A stretch of DNA of 64,000 nt from Salinibacillus aidingensis (GTDB lineage: Bacteria; Bacillota; Bacilli; Bacillales; Alkalibacillaceae), in the NCBI RefSeq assembly GCF_039522525.1, contig NZ_BAAADO010000002.1, positions 62,001 to 126,000 on the forward strand, given 5' to 3'. Below are positions 53,640 to 61,634 of the stretch, in pieces. The position numbers and the translations under genes were made by a program. Positions within the stretch are counted from its first letter, which is position 1. Each line of letters starts with the position of its first letter. A model generated the notes under the pieces. It made no database searches. It was not told the DNA's origin and worked only from the letters and a program-made list of their open reading frames with translations.

Positions 53640-54623
53640 ATGAACAACATCAAGATAAAAGAAGTCGCTATTTATCATCCCGAAAAGATTGTACATAACG
53701 ATTTTTTCATTGAACATTTTAAAGATAAAAAGGATATATCGCACTTCTTAGAGGTCATGGGGAGAGAAAATCGATACGTGATTGATAATGAAGAGGAAAA
53801 CGGATTAACGATGGGTATTGAAGCGAGTAAAAAGGTACTTGAGAGAGCAAAATTAACCGGAAACGATATTGACATGATTGTATTTACAACTCAGGTTCCG
53901 GAAACCACCTTCCCTACCAATGCTATCTATGTCCATCATGCCATTAACGCTAAAAAGCAAGCCATTACAATGGATACAAATGCGAACTGTGCCGGTATGA
54001 CGATTGCTGTGGAGCAGGCATCTTATTATATGAAAGGGAATCCTAACGTCAATAAGGCTTTAATCATCGGTTCTGATTACAACACGCTTGTCAGTAATCC
54101 CGATGAAGAAATCACTTATGCGAATTATGGAGATGCCGCAGCTGCTGTGATTTTAGAAAAAACGGAGGAGAACACTGGATTTATCGATTCTACGTATTTT
54201 ACCGATTCGTTTATCCGCGATATGATCCGATTTCCTAAAGACGGCTTATCGAAAAGCATCTTAGAGGATAAAAGTGTTTCCACCATCCGCTGGCAGAAGT
54301 TTGATGGGTCCAAGGCCTTACCCCCAGCGTATGACATGATTTCTACCCTGTTAGAACGGAATCACCTGGATCCTAAAGACATTAAGGCCTACTGTTTATC
54401 GCAATTTGCTTTAAGCAACATCCTGAGAATTCAGGAACATTTTGCCCTTGATGACGAACAAATCGTCTATGTTGGAGATCGATTTGGATATACAGGTACA
54501 AGCAGTCCTTTTATCGCCTTACACGAAGGAATTGAAGATGGACGCATCCAGCGTGGGGACTACGTGCTGTTCTGGACAGTCGGAGCAGGTCATGAATTAG
54601 TCGCTACCTTATTTAAATATTAA
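53640..54623 (+). CDS. Atypical 3-oxoacyl-ACP synthase III-like protein
   Basis: A 327-residue thiolase-fold protein of the FabH family. The cysteine is present (ANCAGMTIAVEQ, Cys117). The usual PHQANxRI motif is replaced by LSQFALSNILRI without histidine, and the asparagine of the GNTS-type motif is a tyrosine (GYTGTSSPF, about residue 284). The normal Cys-His-Asn triad is therefore incomplete, so ordinary elongation from acyl-ACP is doubtful; acyl transfer or another condensation is possible. AAAGGAG lies 12 bases before the ATG, rather far. Confidence 0.8.
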   Translation: MNNIKIKEVAIYHPEKIVHNDFFIEHFKDKKDISHFLEVMGRENRYVIDNEEENGLTMGIEASKKVLERAKLTGNDIDMIVFTTQVPETTFPTNAIYVHHAINAKKQAITMDTNANCAGMTIAVEQASYYMKGNPNVNKALIIGSDYNTLVSNPDEEITYANYGDAAAAVILEKTEENTGFIDSTYFTDSFIRDMIRFPKDGLSKSILEDKSVSTIRWQKFDGSKALPPAYDMISTLLERNHLDPKDIKAYCLSQFALSNILRIQEHFALDDEQIVYVGDRFGYTGTSSPFIALHEGIEDGRIQRGDYVLFWTVGAGHELVATLFKY

Positions 54624-54673
54624 TGCGACAACGTTTTTTCATAAAAAAGGGCAGTATTTGCCTTAGAAAAGAT

Positions 54674-54714
54674 AAAAGCCTTTTGACTGCTATAACAGCA
54701 ATCAAAAGGCTTTT
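54674..54714. terminator. Shared terminator between KAS III and chemotaxis receptor genes
   Basis: A 13-bp stem (AAAAGCCTTTTGA and complement) with T runs on both strands, between convergent genes. Confidence 0.88.
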
Positions 54715-54740
54715 CCTGTTCGATTTGTAAGAGTAGTTTT

Positions 54741-56441
54741 TTACATTTTAAACTGACGCACCAGACCGTTTAACTCCTCTGCAAGCTGTGATAACTGCTC
54801 AGAACTTGCGGTTACCTCCTGCATGGTACTGTTTGTCTGCTGTGATGCAGCGGCTGATTCCTGCACTCCCGATGCAGCCTCTTCAGATACAGAAGCAATT
54901 TCTTCAATAGAAGCATCCATTTTTTGACTTGAATTAGCCATCTCCGTAAGATTATTCGTAACAAATCCGATACTGGCAGCAATTTCATCGATGGCTATAC
55001 GAAGGGTCTCAAAGGTTTCCTCCATCGATTGAATTTCATTTGCTCCTTTTTCCACTTCAGCATAACCATCTTCAAGTGATTGAACCACGGTTGAGGATCC
55101 TTCCTGAATGCTGCCTACAATTGTCGTAATTTCTGTGACAGAATCAGACACCTGTACAGCTAATTTCCGAACTTCATCAGCTACTACAGCAAATCCTTCC
55201 CCATGCTCTCCTGCTCTGGCAGCTTCTATGGCAGCATTTAACGCTAAGAGATTTGTCTGGTCTGCAATATCCTTAATGACGGTTACTAGTTTTGAAATTT
55301 CACTCGACTGGGCATCTAAACCTTTTACCTTTTCAACCGATTGATCAAAAATGGAGTAAATGGACTTCATTTGATTTACAGATCGGTTCATCAGCTTTCT
55401 TCCATCATTCGTCATATTCAAAACTTGCTTCGAGGCATCATAGGTTAGCTCACTGTCCTCATTTGATTCTCTTAATTTAGTAGAGAAAGCTGTTGTATTA
55501 TCCGCCATTTGACTGGCATGATTCGCCTGATTTTCAGCTCCTGAAGCGATTTCTTCCATTGCAGCTGAGACCTTTTCTGTACCCCTCATGACTTCATTTG
55601 CGGACTGTGTAAGTTCTTCACTATGAGCAGACACAGTCTCAGATACAGAATGAATTTTACCTAAAAGTTCCCTCATATTCTGACTCATATCGTTCGTAGA
55701 CTCTACAAGCCGGCCGATTTCATCCTTGGATTCCACTTGTAAATTTTCGTCGGATAAATCCCCATCTGCAATTTTTTTCATGCGATTCATAACCGTCTTA
55801 AGCTGTTTCGTCATGCTTCGGGAGAGAAGTGCTGCAATCAGGATTCCAAAAATGACAGCCAAAATCATAATGATCAGACTAATATTCCCATTTGCACTAC
55901 TCGCATTTACGATATCATTTCCTGTTTGATTCATCTGTTCTTCGCGTTCAATCGCCAGTTTTTCAAAGGATTGAATTAATTCATCTGACAGCGGCTGAAC
56001 CTCAGTTTCCATAATTTGCAGAGCTCTTTCTTTATTGCCCTTCTCGTACTCCGCATACACCTGATCTGTCAGGGTACCCCATTCGATTTTCTGATCAATC
56101 AGCTCCTGAACCTTACCGGACTTATCCAGTTCCAGCAACTCATTTTCCAAAGCAATGCTCTCTTCTATACCATTTTGAAATTTTTCCTTGTATGTCTCAT
56201 CTTCATATAACAAAAATCCCCGCAGCAAATTGGTTCGCTGGGACATATTTAATGCAATCTTTTCCGCCTTCACTAATGAATTTAAATGATCATCATTTAA
56301 CTCTTTTACTTTATCATTCGAATTTTGATTGAAAATTAACGTTGTGATTCCCAATACTAAAACGAATAAAATAATCGTTGAAAAAGCTGCGAAAAGTTTT
56401 GATCTAATGCTTTTAAAGTTGAATACTTTTAGATTTTTCAT
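54741..56441 (-). CDS. Methyl-accepting chemotaxis protein
   Basis: A 566-residue receptor. A transmembrane segment (about 13-35) is followed by a helical four-helix-bundle-type sensor, a second membrane segment (about 188-207), a HAMP domain (MNRMKKIADGDLSDENLQV), and the long signalling hairpin with the conserved tip GEGFAVVADEVRKLA. The C-terminus ends LVRQFKM. Ligand unknown. GAGGTG precedes the ATG. Confidence 0.94.
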   Translation of the reverse strand: MKNLKVFNFKSIRSKLFAAFSTIILFVLVLGITTLIFNQNSNDKVKELNDDHLNSLVKAEKIALNMSQRTNLLRGFLLYEDETYKEKFQNGIEESIALENELLELDKSGKVQELIDQKIEWGTLTDQVYAEYEKGNKERALQIMETEVQPLSDELIQSFEKLAIEREEQMNQTGNDIVNASSANGNISLIIMILAVIFGILIAALLSRSMTKQLKTVMNRMKKIADGDLSDENLQVESKDEIGRLVESTNDMSQNMRELLGKIHSVSETVSAHSEELTQSANEVMRGTEKVSAAMEEIASGAENQANHASQMADNTTAFSTKLRESNEDSELTYDASKQVLNMTNDGRKLMNRSVNQMKSIYSIFDQSVEKVKGLDAQSSEISKLVTVIKDIADQTNLLALNAAIEAARAGEHGEGFAVVADEVRKLAVQVSDSVTEITTIVGSIQEGSSTVVQSLEDGYAEVEKGANEIQSMEETFETLRIAIDEIAASIGFVTNNLTEMANSSQKMDASIEEIASVSEEAASGVQESAAASQQTNSTMQEVTASSEQLSQLAEELNGLVRQFKM

Positions 56442-56468
56442 AGGATGTCACCTCTGTCTTTTCTTGTT

Positions 56469-56628
56469 GATAAAGTGAAACTTCCATCAGTGGGGGTTTC
56501 TCCATCCCCCACTGATGGTTAGTTGAACTTATCAGGAATTTACTGGCCGTTTATCCCCCCACTTAGTCTTGTTGGGTTACCCTCAAGACTTGAAGTGGGG
56601 GTTATACGGCCAGTTAATGCGTGATAAA
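56469..56628. repeat. Hairpin-rich 160-bp interspersed element, intact copy
   Basis: Two strong hairpins: CCATCAGTGGGGG with its complement (13 bp, perfect), enclosed by partially paired GATAAAGT/ACTTATC, and a second built from TACTGGCCGT and ACGGCCAGTTA around CCCCCACTTAGTCTTG with its near-complement. It begins and ends with GATAAA. No gene is inside. It could be a non-autonomous IS200/IS605-like element or a structured RNA. The rest of 56629-56884 has no gene. Confidence 0.8.
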
Positions 56629-56884
56629 AGGTCTGGAGATGAAATTCCAGTGCCTTTTTACCAAAGTTTCTATATGCATAAATCAATCTATCTAAATATG
56701 TATTAATGTTTATCTATCTCCTCATTTCCTCAATTTAAATAATTTTGTTTTGTTAAAAGTTTTCTTTTTTCTCCACCCATTTACAGTACAAACGCTAACA
56801 ATTCGCCGTAATAGGTACAGATGAATTTTTTCAGCTCCTCATTTAATATCGACTGCATCGCTAAAATCTTTAGCGGGCCAGGAT

Positions 56885-57061
56885 GGTGCCTGTCACAACC
56901 CGAAAAATCTTGTTTCACAAAATGTATCACAATATAGCTGGGTCAGTGATAGATGGCGCCCAAGACTTCTGGACTGTCTGCTTTGTTGCGTTTCTCTGTC
57001 CTGGGACAGTGTACCTGTCCCCATGTCCTGCGCGCGGTGACACGGGGTGGTGACAGGCACC
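56885..57061. repeat. Inverted REP-like pair, reverse type 2 and partial forward core
   Basis: A reverse type 2 copy (56885-56930) faces a truncated forward core (57043-57061), GGTGCC ends outward. A GGGACA-family hairpin lies between. Confidence 0.8.
57002..57028. repeat. GGGACA hairpin repeat, second copy
   Basis: GGGACAG and CTGTCCC form a perfect 7-bp stem around TGTAC, followed by CATGTCC as in the copy at 53031. Confidence 0.7.
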
Positions 57062-57097
57062 TAAGTATGAAATAATCAAAAAATTCTAAGTAATATA

Positions 57098-57126
57098 TTG
57101 CATTTCGACACGGAGAATAGTATTAT
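57098..57126 (+). promoter_or_regulatory. brnQ promoter
   Basis: TTGCAT and TATTAT with a 17-base spacer. The word ATATATTGCAT occurs both at the minus-35 and again about 45 bases downstream, a possible regulator site. Confidence 0.65.
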
Positions 57127-57188
57127 AGATTCCATCGATATATTGCATATGGGTAATCCATTATTTAGCACCAAAGGGGGCACTTATC

Positions 57189-58547
57189 ATGAAAGGGAAA
57201 CTGTCTTTTTCGTCTTACGCAGTCATTGGAGTCATGTTATTTGCATTATTTTTTGGAGCTGGCAATCTTATTTTTCCAGCAAACCTCGGCCAGAATGCTG
57301 GTACTAACGTCTGGTCGGCAACATTTGGATTTTTAATTACAGGAGTAGGGCTGCCGCTGCTTGGAATTATCGCTATGAGTTTTTCAGGGAGTCGAAATCT
57401 CCAGGAGCTTTCAAGCCGTGTACACCCGGTTTATGCTGTATTTTTCACATCACTGCTTTATTTAACAATCGGACCATTTTTCGCTTCTCCTCGTACAGGG
57501 ACGGTGGCATTTGAGATTGGTATATCACCTTTTGTAAGTGAGTCTTCACAGCAGATCGCCCTATTTATTTTTACATTAGTGTTTTTCGCAATCGTACTTT
57601 TATTTTCATTAAAGCCTGCAAAGCTTGTTGATAATATCGGGAAGTTTTTGGCACCTGGACTCGTTGTTCTGCTTGCGGTTCTTTTGATTACAGCAATCGT
57701 TAATCCGATCGGAGCAATGGAAGCACCTCAGGAAGCTTATTCTAGCGGAGCATTTATCACTGGCTTCCTTGAAGGATATAACACCATGGATGCACTGGCA
57801 TCGCTGGTATTTGGTATTATTGTCATAAATGCGATCCGCTCCTTAGGTGTTACATCCAATGCCGATGTTCTCAGGATCACTGTAAAGGCGGGCAGTATCG
57901 CCATCTTGCTGCTCGGAATGATTTATGTCGGCATTGCCTATTTAGGAGCAACGAGCACACAGGTATTCGGAATCTTTGAAAATGGCGGACCAGTTCTAAG
58001 TAACGCCGCATCCCATTATTTTGGAACGTTCGGATCCATTCTTCTTGCGGTTACGATTACACTGGCATGTCTGACCACTGCCATCGGGTTAACGACCGCC
58101 AATGCGGAATATTTTCACACACTGTTTCCGAAAATCAGCTATAAAGCACTGGTAGTTTTCTTTGCAACCTTAACCTTTGTCATCGCAAACTTTGGATTGA
58201 CGAACATTATCACTTATTCTGTGCCGGTTCTCATGTTCCTGTATCCACTGGCGATTGTACTCATGCTCCTGACATTTTTGTCGCCATTGTTTAACCATGC
58301 ACGTCTTGTTTATGCGGCAACGATTACAGCGACGTTCTTGATCAGTATTTTTGATGGACTTAAATCACTCTGTCAATCACTGGGAATTGAGTATTTCGGT
58401 TGGATGCAGCCGATTGTAAACTTCTATGAACAATCATTACCGTTGTACAATCAGGGACTCGGATGGCTGCTGCCGGCAGTTGCCGTCATTGCAGTCACCG
58501 GTGTGATCAGCCGTTTTCAAAAAGCAGCTGAGCTTCATGCATCATAA
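57189..58547 (+). CDS. brnQ: Branched-chain amino acid:sodium symporter BrnQ
   Basis: A 452-residue protein with twelve hydrophobic segments; the opening FFGAGNLIFPANLGQNAG and GPFFASPRTGTVAFE are family signatures. It imports leucine, isoleucine and valine with sodium. AAAGGGGG is 9 bases before the ATG. Monocistronic, with a terminator at 58662-58702. The 58548-58640 stretch has a GGGCGCTGAAGC word also found inverted near 28213. Confidence 0.94.
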   Translation: MKGKLSFSSYAVIGVMLFALFFGAGNLIFPANLGQNAGTNVWSATFGFLITGVGLPLLGIIAMSFSGSRNLQELSSRVHPVYAVFFTSLLYLTIGPFFASPRTGTVAFEIGISPFVSESSQQIALFIFTLVFFAIVLLFSLKPAKLVDNIGKFLAPGLVVLLAVLLITAIVNPIGAMEAPQEAYSSGAFITGFLEGYNTMDALASLVFGIIVINAIRSLGVTSNADVLRITVKAGSIAILLLGMIYVGIAYLGATSTQVFGIFENGGPVLSNAASHYFGTFGSILLAVTITLACLTTAIGLTTANAEYFHTLFPKISYKALVVFFATLTFVIANFGLTNIITYSVPVLMFLYPLAIVLMLLTFLSPLFNHARLVYAATITATFLISIFDGLKSLCQSLGIEYFGWMQPIVNFYEQSLPLYNQGLGWLLPAVAVIAVTGVISRFQKAAELHAS

Positions 58548-58661
58548 TATGTTAACAAATTCGGAATCGCCTGGTTAGCGACTAGCGATGAGGGAAGTAT
58601 CGGTTTTCGTTGGGCGCTGAAGCTGCACATGGCTTTACACTCAAAACTTCAAACCATAGAC

Positions 58662-58702
58662 AAAAAAAGCGGGCCTCCTCCTTATCGAGGGGGCCTGCTT
58701 TT
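58662..58702. terminator. Shared terminator of brnQ and the GntR gene
   Basis: A strong GC-rich stem (GCGGGCCTCCTCC and complement, with one mismatch) flanked by seven A and five T residues, between convergent genes. Confidence 0.9.
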
Positions 58703-59355
58703 TATTGACTGAAACTCCTTGGCAAGGTTCGAAGCCAGTTTTCTTTCATGATGGATGCCGCCTTCTCTTTGTCACCTTGTTTCATTAGGTTAATAATCGA
58801 CTTGTGTTCATCAATGGATTCTTCCGTCAAAATGATAGAGTTATAGAAAAAATGTCTGTGAACATGCGCCTGCAAAGACTCGAGACTGCTCTGGATATAA
58901 GGGTTATTTGCGATATCGACAATCAGCTGGTGGAATTCTTCATCAACATTCAGCGCCGCATAGCTGTTATTGGAGTGGATGGCTTGTGCGAAGCGTCCAT
59001 TAATGGCTTCAAGTTGGGCAAGCTGATCTGTTGTCATGTGGTCAATCGCCAGTTCTGCAGCTAATGACTGTAATGCGGCCAGTGGAGGGAGCAAGTCTTT
59101 AATGGCCTCCCGTTCAATTTCGGTTACCTGTGTCGCCTTCCCAGGATACATTTTGACAAACCCCCGTACTTCCAAGAGCTGCAAGGATTCACGAATCGGC
59201 GTCCGGCTAACTCCTAATGCATCTGCCAGCTCCTTATCATTTAATTTTTCACCTGGAAGGAGCGTTCCATCAATAATCCACTGCTGGATCTGTGTAAACG
59301 CATATTCCTTCGCAGACTGCCGAGCATGTTTGGCATAATTTGCAGGTATTGGCAT
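58702..59355 (-). CDS. GntR-family regulator with FCD domain
   Basis: A regulator of about 217 residues. The winged helix reads LNDKELADALGVSRTPIRESLQLLEVRGFV; the C-terminal FCD-like domain holds metal-site histidines in NVDEEFHQLIVDIAN and VHRHF. The start ATG 59355 follows GGCGGAT. It lies after the acyl-CoA synthetase gene on the same strand and may regulate it (inference). Confidence 0.88.
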   Translation of the reverse strand: MPIPANYAKHARQSAKEYAFTQIQQWIIDGTLLPGEKLNDKELADALGVSRTPIRESLQLLEVRGFVKMYPGKATQVTEIEREAIKDLLPPLAALQSLAAELAIDHMTTDQLAQLEAINGRFAQAIHSNNSYAALNVDEEFHQLIVDIANNPYIQSSLESLQAHVHRHFFYNSIILTEESIDEHKSIINLMKQGDKEKAASIMKENWLRTLPRSFSQ

Positions 59356-59441
59356 GGATATCCGCCTTTCTACATCTTCATATTGTATGAGTATAGTATA
59401 CATCAAAAAATACTATGATGAAATATGCGATATATTGGGGA

Positions 59442-59576
59442 GGTGCCTGTCACCACCCGGATTTTGTCGAATTACCAAAAGAGGCTCACCTCCCTAATTA
59501 AGATCAGGGGATAAGCCTCTATTTAAAGCCGTGAAACATTCTGTGAAACAAGATTAATCGGGTGGTGACAGGCACC
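59442..59576. repeat. Inverted REP-like pair, type 1 and type 2 ends, 135 bp
   Basis: A reverse type 1 copy (59442-59472) faces a forward type 2 copy (59531-59576), GGTGCC outward at both ends. It fills the gap between the synthetase stop (3 bases from the right end) and the GntR gene. Confidence 0.88.
59477..59520 (-). terminator. Terminator of the acyl-CoA synthetase gene
   Basis: AGAGGCT and AGCCTCT arms with additional CCCC/GGGA pairing inside; the minus strand continues TTTTGGT. It sits in the spacer of the repeat pair. Confidence 0.65.
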
Positions 59577-59579
59577 AAC

Positions 59580-61211
59580 CTAAGCAAGGACTTCTTTCGC
59601 CTTTTCCCGAAGCTTGAATTTTTGAACTTTGCCGCTGGCTGTCATTGGGTATTCTTCTGTAAATTTGATGTATCTCGGGATTTTGTGTCTTGAGATTTTT
59701 CCTTTACAAAATTCACGGACGTCTTCCTCTGTTACGCTTGAGTCCTCTTTAGGAATAATCCATGCCATTAATTCTTCCCCGTACTTTTCATCCGGGATTC
59801 CAATGACCTGAACATCGAGAACGTCGGGGTGCGTGTACAGGAACTCTTCAATTTCCCTTGGATAGATATTTTCACCGCCGCGGATCACGATGTCCTTGAT
59901 TCGTCCTGTAATTTCCACATAGCCATTTTCGTCCATGATGCCGATGTCCCCGGTATGAAGCCAGCCATCCTCATCAATGGTGTTTTTCGTCGCTTCTTCA
60001 TTGTTGTAATAGCCTTTCATCACAAGGTAGCCTCTCGCACAAAGCTCGCCGGGTGTATTCGGAGGCAATGTTTCATTCGTGGCGGGATCGACAATTTTTA
60101 CTTCCACATTCGGCTGGGCCTTCCCGACTGTACTGACTCTGAGTTCAATGGGATCATCTGTTTTGGATTGGGTAATAACTGGAGAGGATTCAGTCTGCCC
60201 GTAAGCGATGGTGATTTCCGATATTCCCATCTTATCCATGACCGACCGCATCACCTCAATCGGGCAATTGGATCCGGCCATGATACCGGTGCGTAAATGA
60301 CTCAAATCGTATTGATCAAAGGAAGGATGATTGAGCTCGCCAATAAACATTGTTGGAACGCCATGTAATGCGGTACATTTTTCCTGATCGACAGCTCTTA
60401 AAACTTTTTCTGCATCAAAATGCTCGACCATGACCATCGTTGCCCCCTGAGATATAGAGGCTAACGTCCCCATCACACAGCCAAAACAGTGGAAAAGAGG
60501 AACAGGAATGCATAAGCGATCCTCCCCGGTTAAATTCATGCGTTCAGCCACTTGTTTCCCATTATTGACAATATTGTAATGGGACAGCATCACACCTTTC
60601 GGAAAGCCGGTCGTACCTGATGTATACTGCATATTAATCACTTCATCATAGTGCAAACTGTCCTTCCGCTCCAAAAGGCTCTCATCAGTAACCGACTGCC
60701 CCTTTTCCATGATTTCCTTCCAGGTATAACAGCCGTCATAGCTATGCTCACTGATCACGATGATATTTTTTAAGTTAGGCAATTTACTTGAGTTCAGCTC
60801 CCCCTTCTCACTATGCTTTAACTCCGGACAAACTTCATTTAGAATATCAATATAGGAAGAATCTTTATAGGACTCTGTCAAAATCAGAGTCGTAGTGTCC
60901 GATTGCTTAAGCAGGTATTCCAGCTCAGCCGCCTGGTAATTCGTATTTACGGTTACCAAAACCGCCCCCATTTTCCCCGAGGCAAACTGGGATAAAATCC
61001 ATTCGGGCTGGTTATCTGCCCAAATTGCGATATTCTCGGCCTTCTCAATCCCTAAAGACATAAACCCTTTGGCAGCCTGGCTGGACAATTTATCCAGCTG
61101 TTGATACGACCACCTTAAACCACTCTCAGGATATACGACGGCTTCCCGGTCCGGATGTTCCATGGCCTCCTTTTCGAGTAGTTCGCCAATGGTTTGGTTT
61201 AATAATGACAT
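59580..61211 (-). CDS. AMP-binding acyl-CoA synthetase
   Basis: A 543-residue member of the ANL superfamily: P-loop MQYTSGTTGFPKGVMLSHYN, AYGQTESSPV, GWLHTGDIGIMDENGY, GRIKDIVIRGGENIYP and the C-terminal catalytic lysine in TASGKVQKFKLR. It activates a medium- or long-chain fatty acid to the CoA ester. GAGGAGG precedes the ATG. A perfect cre site lies 90 bases upstream, so catabolite repression by CcpA is expected. Confidence 0.93.
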   Translation of the reverse strand: MSLLNQTIGELLEKEAMEHPDREAVVYPESGLRWSYQQLDKLSSQAAKGFMSLGIEKAENIAIWADNQPEWILSQFASGKMGAVLVTVNTNYQAAELEYLLKQSDTTTLILTESYKDSSYIDILNEVCPELKHSEKGELNSSKLPNLKNIIVISEHSYDGCYTWKEIMEKGQSVTDESLLERKDSLHYDEVINMQYTSGTTGFPKGVMLSHYNIVNNGKQVAERMNLTGEDRLCIPVPLFHCFGCVMGTLASISQGATMVMVEHFDAEKVLRAVDQEKCTALHGVPTMFIGELNHPSFDQYDLSHLRTGIMAGSNCPIEVMRSVMDKMGISEITIAYGQTESSPVITQSKTDDPIELRVSTVGKAQPNVEVKIVDPATNETLPPNTPGELCARGYLVMKGYYNNEEATKNTIDEDGWLHTGDIGIMDENGYVEITGRIKDIVIRGGENIYPREIEEFLYTHPDVLDVQVIGIPDEKYGEELMAWIIPKEDSSVTEEDVREFCKGKISRHKIPRYIKFTEEYPMTASGKVQKFKLREKAKEVLA

Positions 61212-61217
61212 GAATTT

Positions 61218-61391
61218 TTAACCTCCTCTGAATTTATTAAAAGGCTTCAAATAATGCTTGATTATCCTCTGTAACTCTAAGCCTTTTGTAAATAATTGTT
61301 TGAAATCGCTTACAAAATTGACTATGTTTTTTACGCCATTAATAACTTTATATTCATGTGAAATGGTTGAAGTCTTCTTTTTACCATTCAT
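61218..61391 (-). CDS. Possible 57-residue leader protein
   Basis: The frame reads MNGKKKTSTISHEYKVINGV and continues through a basic helical part ending NKFRGG; AGGGGATG lies upstream of its ATG, and its stop overlaps the ribosome site of the synthetase gene, suggesting coupling. A promoter-like ATGACG-16-TACAAT precedes it. The cre site lies inside it. No family is recognised. Confidence 0.4.
   Translation of the reverse strand: MNGKKKTSTISHEYKVINGVKNIVNFVSDFKQLFTKGLELQRIIKHYLKPFNKFRGG
61301..61314 (-). promoter_or_regulatory. cre site (CcpA)
   Basis: The minus strand reads TGTAAGCGATTTCA, matching the TGWAANCGNTNWCA consensus at every position. Confidence 0.75.
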
Positions 61392-61411
61392 AGAGACAAC
61401 ATCCCCTGGCT

Positions 61412-61439
61412 ATTGTATGTTTATTATCTAATACGTCAT
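61412..61439 (-). promoter_or_regulatory. Probable acyl-CoA synthetase promoter
   Basis: ATGACG (61439-61434) and TACAAT (61417-61412) with a 16-base spacer on the minus strand, about 20 bases upstream of the 57-residue frame. Confidence 0.5.
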
Positions 61440-61470
61440 TTTATCATAATTTTCATAAAATTTAAAATAA

Positions 61471-61634
61471 GGTACTGCCACCGCCCGAATAATCTTGTTT
61501 CACAAAGTGTTTCAAGCTCCCTTCCGTTAATAAAACATAAAAAAACAGAGGATGAAAACTGCTCGTTTCACCCTCTGTTAATTTACAAAAACTACTTTAT
61601 ATCATTCGACAAAATCCGGGCCGTGACAGGCACC
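61471..61634. repeat. Inverted REP-like pair, type 2 and type 1 ends, 164 bp
   Basis: A slightly degraded reverse type 2 copy (61471-61516) faces a forward type 1 copy (61604-61634). The right-hand copy forms the 3' coding end of panF. Confidence 0.85.
61538..61579 (-). terminator. Terminator of the panF operon
   Basis: AACAGAGG...CCTCTGTT with inner GTTTCA/GAAAAC pairing, then TTTTTTTATG on the minus strand. It lies in the spacer of the repeat pair, just after the panF stop. Confidence 0.82.
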
